A stretch of 64,000 nucleotides of DNA from the NCBI RefSeq assembly GCF_040797425.1, contig NZ_JBFNEH010000007.1, forward strand, positions 1 to 64,000, read 5' to 3'. The position numbers were made by a program, and so were the translations under genes. Positions 1-8,801 of this stretch are shown here, piece by piece. The notes beneath the pieces were generated by a model that did no database searches, was not told the DNA's origin, and saw only the letters and a list, made by a program, of their open reading frames with translations. Origin of the DNA: Symbiobacterium sp040797425. Its GTDB lineage: Bacteria; Bacillota; Sulfobacillia; Symbiobacteriales; Symbiobacteriaceae. Numbering within the stretch: the first letter of the stretch is position 1; every line of letters begins with the position of its first letter.

Positions 1-471
1 GAGCACGACAGCCTGCTTTTCGCTGTTTCCCTGGCGGATGGCGCCGGGGGGCAGGTCGGCCAGGCGCCCTGAAGCCGGCCGCACCCGCACCGCCGGGTGC
101 ACGGCCGTGTTCGGCGGGGCCGCGGCCAGGCGGAGCCACGTCTGGTCCACGTCGAGTTCCAGTCCGTTCATCTCCGGGACGCTGTACGGCGTGCCGTCGT
201 CCGACCCATACCGCCGCGCGTTCACGGGCACCACCCGATAGGCGGTGGCCAGTTCCTCCAGGCGCGCCCGGGCTTCCGCTTCGCTCAGGCCGGAGAAGTC
301 GAACCCGAGGAACGTCACCCCCTCGGCCACGCGCGGGCCGCGGCTCTGCGCCGGTCGCTGGGCCACCTCCCGGGGCAGTGCGAACCCGGCCAGCAGGGCG
401 AAGAGCAGCGCGGCCACCCACCAGCGGTTCACCCGCACCACGTGGAAGTGGGCACGGACTTTCCGTTCCAT
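1..471 (-). CDS. VanW-like / peptidoglycan-binding membrane protein, N-terminal part (truncated by window edge)
   Basis: Reading the minus strand from an ATG at 471 gives 157 codons open to the window edge. The start follows a strong AAGGGGTGAT ribosome site. The N-terminus has a basic stretch and one hydrophobic segment (about residues 15-32, WWVAALLFALLAGFAL), so it is probably membrane-anchored with the rest outside. The following segment, with FDFSGLSEAEARARLEEL, resembles the YoaR-type peptidoglycan-binding domain that precedes VanW domains in Firmicutes. The VanW domain itself would lie outside the window. The family is inferred from this motif only. The gene is divergent from the cyclic-di-AMP receptor gene. 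Confidence 0.6.
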   Translation of the reverse strand, partial: MERKVRAHFHVVRVNRWWVAALLFALLAGFALPREVAQRPAQSRGPRVAEGVTFLGFDFSGLSEAEARARLEELATAYRVVPVNARRYGSDDGTPYSVPEMNGLELDVDQTWLRLAAAPPNTAVHPAVRVRPASGRLADLPPGAIRQGNSEKQAVVL

Positions 472-535
472 CGGGATCACCCCTTGTCTCGCTCGCCAAC
501 ACCGTATGTCCCCCGTGTACGAGCTATGCGGAGGA

Positions 536-544
536 TGGTACAAT
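536..544 (+). promoter_or_regulatory. Extended -10 promoter (TGG-TACAAT) for the darA/pstA-like gene
   Basis: TGGTACAAT is an extended -10 element in the gap between the divergent VanW-like gene and the cyclic-di-AMP receptor gene, about 55 bp before the latter's GTG. No good -35 hexamer is visible, which is tolerable for an extended -10. The same TGG-TAyAMT form appears before miaB, before the GreA-like gene and before lexA. Confidence 0.45.
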
Positions 545-607
545 GCGCCCAGAGAAGGACGCAGGAGATCTCGGCGGCGTATCCGGCTGGCTCGGGAGGG
601 ATGAGAA

Positions 608-1027
608 GTGAAGATGATCGTCGCCGTGGTCCGGGACGAGCACGCCGGTGTCGTAACGGATGCGCTCACCCGGAAGGGATTCGGCGTGACGAAACTCGCC
701 TCCACGGGCGGCTTTCTGAGGGCCGGCAACACGACCTTCCTGGTGGGTGTCGGGTCCGCCCAGTTGGAGGAGGCGCTGGCGACCATCCGCAGCGCCTGCC
801 CCGAAGCGGAAATCAGCAAGGGCGAGCCGAAGGCGGGCGGGGGCGTCCCGCATCACAACGTGACGCTCTTCGTCCTCGTCGTGGAACGGATGGTTAAAGT
901 CTTGGTCGCGCAGAGACCCAGGCGGGGCGCCTCCCCAGGGGAAGGCGCCCCGCTTCGTGCAGGGACGTGGGCTGAATTTGGACACGCTGGCATATCCATC
1001 TCCCCCGAGGGGGTGGCGGCAGCGTGA
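608..1027 (+). CDS. darA: Cyclic-di-AMP receptor, PII-like (DarA/PstA family)
   Basis: The N-terminal ~100 residues match the PII-like cyclic-di-AMP receptors of Firmicutes: a start like MKMIVAVVRDEH, the signature TKLASTGGFLRAGNTTF and a final strand near TLFVLVVERM. These small cytoplasmic trimers bind c-di-AMP and signal in cell-wall and osmotic homeostasis. The GTG start has GGGAGGG 7 nt upstream. The family normally ends just after the VER motif (about 110 residues); here the frame runs on about 40 residues through a strong hairpin and ends in a GTGA overlap with spmA. The extension may be real or may reflect a frameshift close to codon 97, where a +1 frame meets TAA at once. Confidence 0.85.
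   Translation: MKMIVAVVRDEHAGVVTDALTRKGFGVTKLASTGGFLRAGNTTFLVGVGSAQLEEALATIRSACPEAEISKGEPKAGGGVPHHNVTLFVLVVERMVKVLVAQRPRRGASPGEGAPLRAGTWAEFGHAGISISPEGVAAA
922..953 (+). terminator. Strong hairpin inside the 3' end of the darA frame (terminator-like)
   Basis: GCGGGGCGCC (922-931) pairs perfectly with GGCGCCCCGC (944-953) across a 12-nt loop. It is followed by CTTCGT, a poor T-tract. It lies about 25 codons after the conserved end of the receptor domain, which is where a terminator would be expected if the gene ended at the usual family length. Confidence 0.45.
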
Positions 1028-1614
1028 TGAACGTGGTCTGGACGGGCCTCATCGTGGCGGGGGTCCTCGTGGCGGCTGCGACCGGGCGGGCGGCGGAGGT
1101 GACCGACGCGGCCTTTGGCGGTGCCAAGCTGGCCATTGAGACCGTCATCGGGCTCTCCGGGTTGATGGCGCTCTGGATGGGCATCATGAAAATCGCCGAG
1201 CGCAGTGGCCTGATGGAGGCGCTGGCCCTGCTTCTTCGCCCCCTGGTGAGCCGGCTCTTCCCCAGCGTCCCGCCGGACCACCCGGCCATCGGGGCAATGG
1301 TGATGAACATCTCCGCCAACATGCTGGGGCTGGGGTCAGCAGCCACGCCCTTCGGGCTGAAGGCGATGCAGGAGCTGCAGGAACTCAACGAGGACAAGGA
1401 GACCGCCTCGGAGGCGATGTGCACATTCCTGGCGCTCAACACGGCTTCGGTCACGCTGGTGCCGGGCACGATCATCGCCCTGCGGGCGACGTACGGCTCC
1501 GTGAACCCGGCGGAGATCGTGGCGGCCACGATCGTCGCCTCCGTGGTGGCCGGCGTCTTCGCCGTGGCGCTCGACTCGGTGGTGCGCGGTCTGGCGCGCA
1601 CCCGGGGGAGGTAG
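1024..1614 (+). CDS. spmA: Spore maturation protein A
   Basis: A membrane protein of 196 residues with the nucleoside-recognition (Gate) type fold of SpmA: several hydrophobic segments, MNISANMLGLGSAATPFG and a following conserved LNTASVTLVPGT. SpmA and SpmB together are needed for spore core dehydration and heat resistance in Bacillus. The start is GTG at 1024 (or ATG at 1027), with GAGGGGGTGG just upstream, and overlaps the preceding stop as GTGA. spmB follows after 6 bp, so the two are one transcript. Confidence 0.93.
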   Translation: MMNVVWTGLIVAGVLVAAATGRAAEVTDAAFGGAKLAIETVIGLSGLMALWMGIMKIAERSGLMEALALLLRPLVSRLFPSVPPDHPAIGAMVMNISANMLGLGSAATPFGLKAMQELQELNEDKETASEAMCTFLALNTASVTLVPGTIIALRATYGSVNPAEIVAATIVASVVAGVFAVALDSVVRGLARTRGR

Positions 1615-1620
1615 GCGGCC

Positions 1621-2151
1621 ATGTCGGTACTCAGTGCGCTCTCCCTCTGGGCGGTTCCGGGAATGCTGGCCCTCATCCCGCTGTGGGGGGTGATCCGGCG
1701 GGTGCCGGTCTACGACGCCTTCACCGAGGGAGCGGAGGAGGGGCTTCAGATCGCGGTCAAGATCATCCCCTTCCTCGTGGGCATGCTGGTGGCGCTCTCC
1801 GTTTTCCGGGAATCCGGGGCGATGGAGCTCCTCGCCGGGGCGCTCAGCGGCATCACGGGCCGCCTCGGCTTCCCGCCGGAGGTGCTTCCCCTCATGATCG
1901 TCCGGCCCCTGTCGGGCGCCGGGTCGCTGGCCGTGACGGCAGACCTCCTGAAGGCGCACGGCCCCGACTCCTTCGTCGGCCGACTGGCCTCGGTCATGCA
2001 GGGTTCCACCGACACCACCTTCTACGTGCTCACGGTCTACTTCGGTTCGGTGGGGATCCGGCGGGTGCGCTACAGTGCGGCCGTGGGCCTGGCTTCGGAT
2101 CTGGTGGGGTTCCTGGCAGCACTCTATGTATGCAACTGGTTTTTTGGGTAG
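1621..2151 (+). CDS. spmB: Spore maturation protein B
   Basis: A 176-residue integral membrane protein matching SpmB: YDAFTEGAEEGLQIAVKIIP, then FRESGAMELL and LMIVRPLSGAGSLAVTADLL, and a GSTDTTFYVLTVYFG signature near the C-terminus. It acts with SpmA in spore maturation and has the same nucleoside-recognition domain. It starts 6 bp after spmA with GGGGGAGGT overlapping the spmA stop. Confidence 0.94.
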   Translation: MSVLSALSLWAVPGMLALIPLWGVIRRVPVYDAFTEGAEEGLQIAVKIIPFLVGMLVALSVFRESGAMELLAGALSGITGRLGFPPEVLPLMIVRPLSGAGSLAVTADLLKAHGPDSFVGRLASVMQGSTDTTFYVLTVYFGSVGIRRVRYSAAVGLASDLVGFLAALYVCNWFFG

Positions 2152-2201
2152 GCTTGTGGTAAAAGTAGAGGGGATTGACCCACAGGAGGAGGCACTTGCC
2201 C

Positions 2202-2663
2202 GTGAGCATCGAAGCGCGGTTACAGGAACTGGGGATCCACATTCCGGAAGCGCCGAAGCCGGTCGCTGCGTACGTGCCGTTCGTCCGCAGTGGCGACCTG
2301 ATCTTCACCAGCGGTCAGATCGCCCTGGAGGGCGGGCAACTCAAGTACAAGGGCAAGGTCGGCCGGGACCTGACGCCCGAGGAGGGCTATCAGGCAGCGC
2401 GCCTCTGCGCCATCAACACCCTCGCGGTTCTGAAGGCGGCGGTGGGCTCGCTGGACAAGGTGGCCCAGATCGTGAAGGTGGTCGTGTTCGTCAACAGCGC
2501 CGACGGCTTCACCGGCCAGCCTGCGGTGGCCAACGGCGCTTCGGAGCTGTACCAGCAGGTCTTCGGCGAGCGGGGTCTGCATGCCCGGTCGGCCGTGGGC
2601 GTCTCGGAACTGCCCATGGACACCGCGACGGAGGTCGAGGTCATCGCCCGCATCGCCGAGTAG
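2202..2663 (+). CDS. ridA: RidA family reactive-intermediate deaminase
   Basis: A YjgF/YER057c/UK114 family protein of 153 residues; RidA hydrolyses reactive enamine/imine intermediates released by PLP enzymes. The N-terminus (ARLQELGIHIPEAPKP) and the middle (LIFTSGQIALEGG) are typical, and the substrate-binding Arg lies in HARSAVGVSELP near the end. This longer-N-terminus subgroup differs from classical 128-residue RidA. GTG at 2202 is 9 nt from AGGAGGAGG; an in-frame TTG at 2196 is also possible. A hairpin terminator follows. Confidence 0.9.
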   Translation: MSIEARLQELGIHIPEAPKPVAAYVPFVRSGDLIFTSGQIALEGGQLKYKGKVGRDLTPEEGYQAARLCAINTLAVLKAAVGSLDKVAQIVKVVVFVNSADGFTGQPAVANGASELYQQVFGERGLHARSAVGVSELPMDTATEVEVIARIAE

Positions 2664-2682
2664 GCATCCGCAGAGGCCAGGG

Positions 2683-2711
2683 AGCAGGCTGCCCGGCGCA
2701 GCCTGTTCTTT
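2683..2711 (+). terminator. Intrinsic terminator after ridA
   Basis: AGCAGGCTGC (2683-2692) pairs with GCAGCCTGTT (2698-2707) around a 5-nt loop, followed by CTTT. It lies between convergent genes and may serve both strands. Confidence 0.7.
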
Positions 2712-2713
2712 GC

Positions 2714-3169
2714 TCATTCGGCCAAAAGGCGGGTGACGTCGATCAGGTACCGGCCCGGTGCGACCACCTGGAGGTCGACGCGGTCGTCGGCGAAGTCGAA
2801 CTCCCGGACGCGCCCGCCCTCGGTGAGGAGGCGGGCCCGCGCGGATGCCCGCAGGTCGGCCGGGTCGAGGAAGCAGTTGGTGCGGATGCCCCAGAGCACC
2901 TGGTCCCCCGGCCACGGCACCGGAGCGAGCAGGGCCTGGCGGGCACCGTTGGGCCCCAGGCCCGCCGCTTCCAGGTCTACCTGGCAGATGTGCGTGCGGC
3001 CAGTGGCAGCGAGCCGCCCGCCCGGGGCGATGGCCAGGCGCAGGTGGTATTCGTCCCGCCCGAGGCTGCGGCGGGCGCAGCCGCCGGCGGTGGCGATCCA
3101 GGTTTCGAAGAACGTGCCCAGGCGCACCTCGACCGGCCGGTGCGCAACGAGTTCCAGGCCGATTTTCAC
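2714..3169 (-). CDS. Conserved hypothetical protein, 151 aa
   Basis: A minus-strand frame starting at GTG 3169 with AGGGGGTG upstream at good spacing. The product begins MKIGLELVAHRPVEVRLG and has alternating beta-like stretches (EYHLRLAIA, GRYLIDVTRLLAE at the end), no signal peptide, no membrane segment and no catalytic motif I recognise. It is convergent with ridA and divergent from rluB. Function unknown. Confidence 0.65.
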   Translation of the reverse strand: MKIGLELVAHRPVEVRLGTFFETWIATAGGCARRSLGRDEYHLRLAIAPGGRLAATGRTHICQVDLEAAGLGPNGARQALLAPVPWPGDQVLWGIRTNCFLDPADLRASARARLLTEGGRVREFDFADDRVDLQVVAPGRYLIDVTRLLAE

Positions 3170-3266
3170 CGTGCGCGACACCCCCTGGGGACGGCGGGCC
3201 GGCGGCCCCCTCCTGGCGCAGTACCCCATCCTATGAACCACAGGACATGATGGTGAGGTGTAACCG

Positions 3267-4298
3267 ATGGCAGACCAACCCCGGAAGTCCGCCCGGCCCC
3301 GGGGCCCGGCCAAGGGCCCGGCGAAGGGCCCGGCCCGCGCGCGGTTCGGCGCAGGCGGCAGCGGCGGGTTCACGTCGGTGGACGAGCAACTCCGCGCCAG
3401 CCTGGAGCGGGGCCGGTTCCGGCGACGGCACGCGGGTCCCTCCGCGCGGCCGGCCCGCAAGACCGGTGGGCGGAAGGAGCCGGCTACCGGCGCATTCTCG
3501 CTCACGCCGGCGGAGGCCGAGGTAGCGGAGCGGCTGCAGAAGGTCATGGCGCGGGCGGGAGTCGCCTCCCGGCGCCACAGCGAGGAGCTGATCCGGGCGG
3601 GCCGGGTGACGGTGAACGGCCGGGTGGTCACCGAGCTCGGCACCAAGGTGGTGCCCGGCCGGGACGTGATCGAGGTGGACGGCCGGCCGCTGGGTGCGCC
3701 CGAGGAGAAGGTCTACGTGCTGGTGAACAAGCCCAAGGGCTACGTCACCACCCTCTTCGACCCGCAGGGCCGGCCCAAGGTGATCGACCTCCTCGACGAT
3801 CAGGTGGCGGAGCGGGTGTACCCCGTCGGCCGCCTCGACTACGACACCGAAGGGCTCGTGCTGCTCACCAATGACGGCGACCTGGCCAACGCGCTCATGC
3901 ACCCGGCCAAGCAGGTGAAGAAGACTTACATCGCCAAGGTGCGCGGCGTGCCCGGGCCGGGCAAGATCAAGCAGCTGCAGCATGGCGTCGAACTGGACGA
4001 CGGGCCCACGGCGCCGGCAGAGGTCAGGGTGCTGGAAGTGCGCGCCCCCAACAGCGCCACGCTGCTGATCCGCATCCATGAGGGGCGCAACCGGCAGGTG
4101 CGGCGCATGTGTGCGGCCGTCGGCCACGAGGTGATCCACCTGAGGCGCACGGCGCTGGGCCCGCTCCAGCTCGGCGACCTTCCGGTGGGGGAGTGGCGCT
4201 ATCTCACCGACGCGGAGGTGAAGGCGCTGTACCACGCCGCGCGATTGCGCCCGGGCGGGAAGCCGCCCGCGGCAAAAGGCGCGCGCAAACGGCGATGA
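3267..4298 (+). CDS. rluB: 23S rRNA pseudouridine synthase, RsuA/RluB family
   Basis: 343 residues. The first ~85 are a basic, Gly/Pro/Arg-rich extension of the kind often seen on RluB. An S4 RNA-binding domain follows (LQKVMARAGVASRRHSEELI), then the synthase domain with GRLDYDTEGLVLLTNDG, whose Asp is the catalytic residue, and the GRNRQVRRMCA RNA-contact motif. The family isomerises specific uridines of 23S rRNA (RluB) or 16S rRNA (RsuA); the extension favours RluB. GAGGTG lies about 10 nt before the ATG. Confidence 0.92.
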   Translation: MADQPRKSARPRGPAKGPAKGPARARFGAGGSGGFTSVDEQLRASLERGRFRRRHAGPSARPARKTGGRKEPATGAFSLTPAEAEVAERLQKVMARAGVASRRHSEELIRAGRVTVNGRVVTELGTKVVPGRDVIEVDGRPLGAPEEKVYVLVNKPKGYVTTLFDPQGRPKVIDLLDDQVAERVYPVGRLDYDTEGLVLLTNDGDLANALMHPAKQVKKTYIAKVRGVPGPGKIKQLQHGVELDDGPTAPAEVRVLEVRAPNSATLLIRIHEGRNRQVRRMCAAVGHEVIHLRRTALGPLQLGDLPVGEWRYLTDAEVKALYHAARLRPGGKPPAAKGARKRR

Positions 4299-4493
4299 GG
4301 TGCTCTCCTGAGAGAGGAAATGTGCGGCTGGCCCCGAATTGCTTCCATGTGAAGGGTTGTGCGTCGGTGCCACGGGGGACATTCCGTGGAGGGACGGGCT
4401 GAGCAGTTCATCTGGTGCATAAAATAAGGCTTTCAATTTGAGGCTTTTCACGGTACGATATGTTTGTGTAATGCGTTATACTATGTTTGGCTA

Positions 4494-4511
4494 CAACGCC
4501 CGCGGGCGTTG
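4494..4511 (+). promoter_or_regulatory. Perfect 18-bp palindrome upstream of msmX/ugpC (candidate operator)
   Basis: CAACGCCCGCGGGCGTTG is a perfect palindrome lying just downstream of a TATACT -10-like hexamer (4477-4482) and about 70 bp before the msmX start. A spacerless palindrome with a central CG at a transcription start is the layout of LacI-type sugar-regulator operators, which would fit the gene. No regulator gene is adjacent. A hairpin role in the mRNA leader is the alternative. Confidence 0.4.
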
Positions 4512-4580
4512 CCAGCGAGTCGGGACCGCCCCGCCTCCAATACACCAGGGCTCAAGGGGCCAAAGGAGTGAAGTTCCAGC

Positions 4581-5675
<1,095 letters not shown>

Positions 5676-5689
5676 GTGCAGCAGCGCAC

Positions 5690-5720
5690 GCCGGGGGGGC
5701 GTTACGCCCCCTCGGCTTTC
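5690..5720 (+). terminator. Intrinsic terminator after ugpC
   Basis: GCCGGGGGGGCG and CGCCCCCTCGGC form a long stem around TTA, followed by TTTC, directly after the ugpC stop. Confidence 0.75.
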
Positions 5721-5764
5721 CGCATGTTCCCCCGCCGCGCGGGGGCTCACGAGGAGGTTTCGGT

Positions 5765-6112
5765 TTGGCATATACCCTTCAGACTTTCATCCACACCAAG
5801 GTGTTCGGCAACCACCTGGGCCAGTGCCGGCCCCTGGATTACCGGCGGTCTGACTGGCAGCAGCTCATCCGTGGGCGCGAGCGCACCGCACGCCTCATCG
5901 TGCGGGCCATGCTGGGCGTGCCGAGCGCCCACCAGGGGGAGCACGGGCACCCGATGTGGTGCTTCCAGCTGCCGAAGGGCTCGCTGATCACGGTCTACCT
6001 GCACCGGGGCACCGTGCCCGAGATCAGCACCCGGGAGGCCGATGCCGCCGAGCTGCGGGAGGCCATCGATTATCTGCTCGAAGAGGTGGGAGCCCGGCTG
6101 CGGCAGGTCTGA
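5765..6112 (+). CDS. Hypothetical protein, 115 aa
   Basis: TTG start at 5765 with GAGGAGGT 6 nt upstream. The product starts MAYTLQTFIHTKVFGNHLG, has a mixed alpha/beta look and ends in an acidic amphipathic helix (AAELREAIDYLLEEVGARL). No membrane segment, signal or known catalytic motif is visible. The next gene follows after 30 bp on the same strand, so the two are probably co-transcribed. Function unknown. Confidence 0.65.
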   Translation: MAYTLQTFIHTKVFGNHLGQCRPLDYRRSDWQQLIRGRERTARLIVRAMLGVPSAHQGEHGHPMWCFQLPKGSLITVYLHRGTVPEISTREADAAELREAIDYLLEEVGARLRQV

Positions 6113-6142
6113 CCCGGCCGGGCCCCGCCGGGGAGGATTGCC

Positions 6143-6883
6143 ATGGACTGGTGGGAAGAGACCGAGGCGCGCATCCACCGTACGCCATCCGCCGCCTCTG
6201 CCGGGCTGAACCTGTGGCAGCGGCTCGGCCAGGCGGGAATCGACCCCGACGCGGCCTTCCTGCCCGCGTACGACCTGGCGGGCCTGCAGATGCTCTGCGC
6301 CGACCTGGTGAAGCTGGTCGAGGGGCTCCTCGAATCGGGCGATGGAGACCGCCCGGCCTTCCGGCGCCATGGCCTGGCGTTGCTCCGCTGGGCGCACCAG
6401 GCAGAGGAATGGACCCGGACGACGGCGCCTACGCTGAACCGGCTGCTGGACGGCCTGGACCTGGAGCAGGAGGACCTCGCCGCCCGGGAGGAGGCAGCGG
6501 ACGCGTCGCTGGTGGCGGAGGAGCGTCCTCCCGAGGAGCAGGCGAAGCTGGACGGGCGGTACCGCCACTGGCACCTGCTCTACGAGCAGCTGGACCTGAA
6601 GCTCTCCAGCATGGGGCTGGAGGACCGGACGCGGCGCGGCCTCGCCCGTACGCTTGCGCGCGTCTACGAGGAGTGCGTCGTCACCTTCCGGTTGCTGGCG
6701 GAACTGGCGCGGGAGCAACGCCCCCGTTACGGCGCGACCGCTCGGCTGCTGCTGCAGGTGAACACCACCTGGCACTTCGACCTGGGCCCGTACGTGCTCG
6801 GGGCCGGGCAGGCCCTGAGCGACGGCCGGGGCAGCCTTGGCCTGGCCACCTGGCTCCTGCTGGCATTACGGGAGGCGGACTAG
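6143..6883 (+). CDS. Hypothetical all-helical cytoplasmic protein, 246 aa
   Basis: ATG start with GGGGAGGA upstream. The product (MDWWEETEARIHRTPSA...) is almost entirely predicted helix, acidic in the middle (EQEDLAAREEAADASLVAEE) and without membrane segments or recognisable motifs. It follows the 115-residue gene by 30 bp. Function unknown. Confidence 0.65.
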   Translation: MDWWEETEARIHRTPSAASAGLNLWQRLGQAGIDPDAAFLPAYDLAGLQMLCADLVKLVEGLLESGDGDRPAFRRHGLALLRWAHQAEEWTRTTAPTLNRLLDGLDLEQEDLAAREEAADASLVAEERPPEEQAKLDGRYRHWHLLYEQLDLKLSSMGLEDRTRRGLARTLARVYEECVVTFRLLAELAREQRPRYGATARLLLQVNTTWHFDLGPYVLGAGQALSDGRGSLGLATWLLLALREAD

Positions 6884-6913
6884 TGCACCCCTGAATGCGT
6901 AATTCTCTTAACC

Positions 6914-6942
6914 TTGACAGAAAGTGAGGACCGTCTTATGAT
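6914..6942 (+). promoter_or_regulatory. Consensus sigma-A promoter upstream of the 6S-like RNA
   Basis: TTGACA (6914-6919), exactly 17 bp, then TATGAT (6937-6942). This is the best promoter in the window. Initiation is expected at about 6949, giving an RNA that begins with GGUCCG at 6950 or a nucleotide or two upstream. Confidence 0.85.
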
Positions 6943-6948
6943 ATAGGG

Positions 6949-7200
6949 AGGTCCGCCCTCTTTGTGCCAGCCATTTGGTTGTGACATACGTGGGTGTTGT
7001 CACCCAGACCAGTAGGATCGTCACGGGACTTGGACCCGTGTTTTGCGATAGAACTGTCCCCTAGGGTACGCCTGTTCCTTAGGGTTTGTCATTGCAAGCA
7101 AAAACCGATCTGGTCGACAGCCCGCAGGCCGACTGTACGGGTCGGCGTGTGCACACATATGGCGAGCACAGAGTACGGACCGCTGCTGGGTCCGTTTTTT
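6949..7200 (+). ncRNA. ssrS: Rod-shaped ~250-nt structured RNA, candidate 6S RNA
   Basis: A transcript bounded by a consensus promoter and an intrinsic terminator, with no credible ORF. Its ends pair: 6950-6955 with 7176-7181, 6958-6961 with 7170-7173, 6964-6967 with 7166-7169, and 6970-6974 with 7159-7163, about 19 bp. A large open bubble follows (6975-7006 opposite 7116-7158), with small hairpins possible on each side (6981-6986/6998-7003 and 7128-7133/7141-7146). An inner stem then closes it (7007-7011/7111-7115, 7016-7020/7106-7110), and 7041-7046 pairs with 7098-7103 toward the apical end. A closed stem, central bubble and apical stem-loop is the architecture of 6S RNA, which mimics an open promoter and binds RNA polymerase. 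It is longer than the usual 180-200 nt. An rny leader/attenuator is the alternative. Confidence 0.55.
7176..7200 (+). terminator. Intrinsic terminator of the 6S-like RNA
   Basis: CGGACC, a 7-nt loop, GGTCCG and then six Ts. It stands 53 bp before the rny start. CGGACC can instead pair with GGTCCG at the 5' end of the RNA. Confidence 0.85.
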
Positions 7201-7253
7201 GATTCTCATTCTGGCTGTGACCTTTTCGTCACCAGGCGAGACAGGAGGTGAAC

Positions 7254-8801
7254 GTGATTAGCTATGTCCTTGTAGGCATCGTTGCGCTGGTGATCGGCGG
7301 TGGCATCGGCGCCTACGCCGGCTACCTGTGGTACCAGCGCGAGGCCCGGTTGAAGCTGAACTCCGCCGAGGCCAGGGCCCGCCACATCCTGGACGAGGCC
7401 CTGCGGGAGGCTGAGGCGAAGAAGAAGGAAGCGATCCTCGAGGCGAAGGAAGAGGTTCACCGGCTCCGGACCGATGCCGAGCGCGAGATCAAGGAGCGGC
7501 GTGCCGAGATCCAGCGGCTGGAGCGGCGCGTTCTGCAGAAAGAAGAGACCCTGGACCGCAAGGTCGAGCAGCTGGAGCGCAAGGAAGAGGCGCTGAGCCG
7601 CAAGGAGCGGGAGCTCGACCGGAAGAACCAGGCGGCCCAGGAACTGGTCGAGAAGCGCATGGCAGAACTGGAGCGCATCTCGCAGCTGACGCAGGAGGAG
7701 GCCCGGCGCCTGTTCCTGGAGCAGGTGGAGCAGGAGGCCAGGACCGATGCGGCCCGCCTGATGCGCGAGATCGAGTCGGAGGCCAAGGAGACGGCCGAGA
7801 AGAAGGCCCGTGAGCTGGTGGCCATCGCCGTGCAGCGGGTGGCCGCCGATCACAGCTCCGAGCTCACCGTCTCGGTGGTGAACCTTCCCAACGACGAGAT
7901 GAAGGGGCGGATCATCGGCCGCGAGGGCCGGAACATCCGCACCCTGGAGACCCTGACCGGCATTGACCTCATTATCGACGACACGCCCGAGGCCGTCGTG
8001 CTCTCGGGATTTGACCCGGTGCGGCGCGAGGTGGCCCGGATTGCGCTGCAGAAGCTGATTCAGGACGGGCGCATCCACCCGGCCCGGATCGAGGAGATGG
8101 TGGAGAAGGCGCAGAAGGAGGTCGAGGCCCGCATCCGTGAGGAGGGCGAGTCTGCCTGCTTCGAGCTGGGGATCCACAACCTCCACCCCGAGCTGGTGAA
8201 GCTCCTCGGGCGACTGGCTTTCCGCACGTCGTACGGCCAGAACGTCCTGAAGCACTCCATCGAGGTCGCCCACCTGGCGGGCGTGATGGCCGCCGAGCTG
8301 GGCGTGAACGTGGAGGTGGCCAAGCGGGCCGGCCTGCTGCATGACATCGGCAAGGCCGTCGACCACGAGATCGAGGGGTCGCACGTGGCCATCGGGGTCA
8401 GCCTGCTGCGCCGGTACAAGGAGCACCCGGACGTGATCCACGCCATGGAGTGCCACCACGGCGACGTGGAGCCCCGGTCGGTGGAGGCGCACCTGGTCAC
8501 GGCGGCCGACGCCATCTCGGCGGCGCGGCCTGGCGCCCGGCGGGAGACGCTGGAGGCGTACATCAAGCGGCTGGAGAAGCTCGAGGCCCTGGCCGACAGC
8601 TTCGACGGCGTCGAGAAGTCCTACGCGATCCAGGCCGGTCGCGAGATCCGCGTGATGGTGAAACCCGACCGGATCGACGACTACGCCGCCATGAAGCTGA
8701 CGAAGGAGATTGCCCGCAAGATCGAGGACGAGCTGGAGTATCCGGGTCAGATCCGGGTCGTGGTCGTGCGGGAGACGCGCGCCGTGGAGTACGCCCGGTA
8801 A
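7254..8801 (+). CDS. rny: Ribonuclease Y
   Basis: 515 residues, the endoribonuclease that initiates mRNA decay in Firmicutes and is anchored at the membrane. An N-terminal transmembrane helix (about residues 2-23) is followed by a long Glu/Arg-rich coiled coil (to about 190), a KH domain (GRIIGREGRNIRTLE) and an HD domain with HDIGKAVDHE. The GTG at 7254 has AGGAGG 5 nt upstream; an earlier in-frame GTG at 7248 overlaps the ribosome site. ymdB follows two genes later, as in Bacillus except for one inserted gene. A terminator lies upstream, so some of its transcription may be readthrough. Confidence 0.95.
   Translation: MISYVLVGIVALVIGGGIGAYAGYLWYQREARLKLNSAEARARHILDEALREAEAKKKEAILEAKEEVHRLRTDAEREIKERRAEIQRLERRVLQKEETLDRKVEQLERKEEALSRKERELDRKNQAAQELVEKRMAELERISQLTQEEARRLFLEQVEQEARTDAARLMREIESEAKETAEKKARELVAIAVQRVAADHSSELTVSVVNLPNDEMKGRIIGREGRNIRTLETLTGIDLIIDDTPEAVVLSGFDPVRREVARIALQKLIQDGRIHPARIEEMVEKAQKEVEARIREEGESACFELGIHNLHPELVKLLGRLAFRTSYGQNVLKHSIEVAHLAGVMAAELGVNVEVAKRAGLLHDIGKAVDHEIEGSHVAIGVSLLRRYKEHPDVIHAMECHHGDVEPRSVEAHLVTAADAISAARPGARRETLEAYIKRLEKLEALADSFDGVEKSYAIQAGREIRVMVKPDRIDDYAAMKLTKEIARKIEDELEYPGQIRVVVVRETRAVEYAR

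Noticed and set aside
6949..7200. SRP RNA or tmRNA as identity of the structured RNA
   Set aside because: The SRP helix-8 GGAAGCAGC region and the tmRNA acceptor/tag features are absent.
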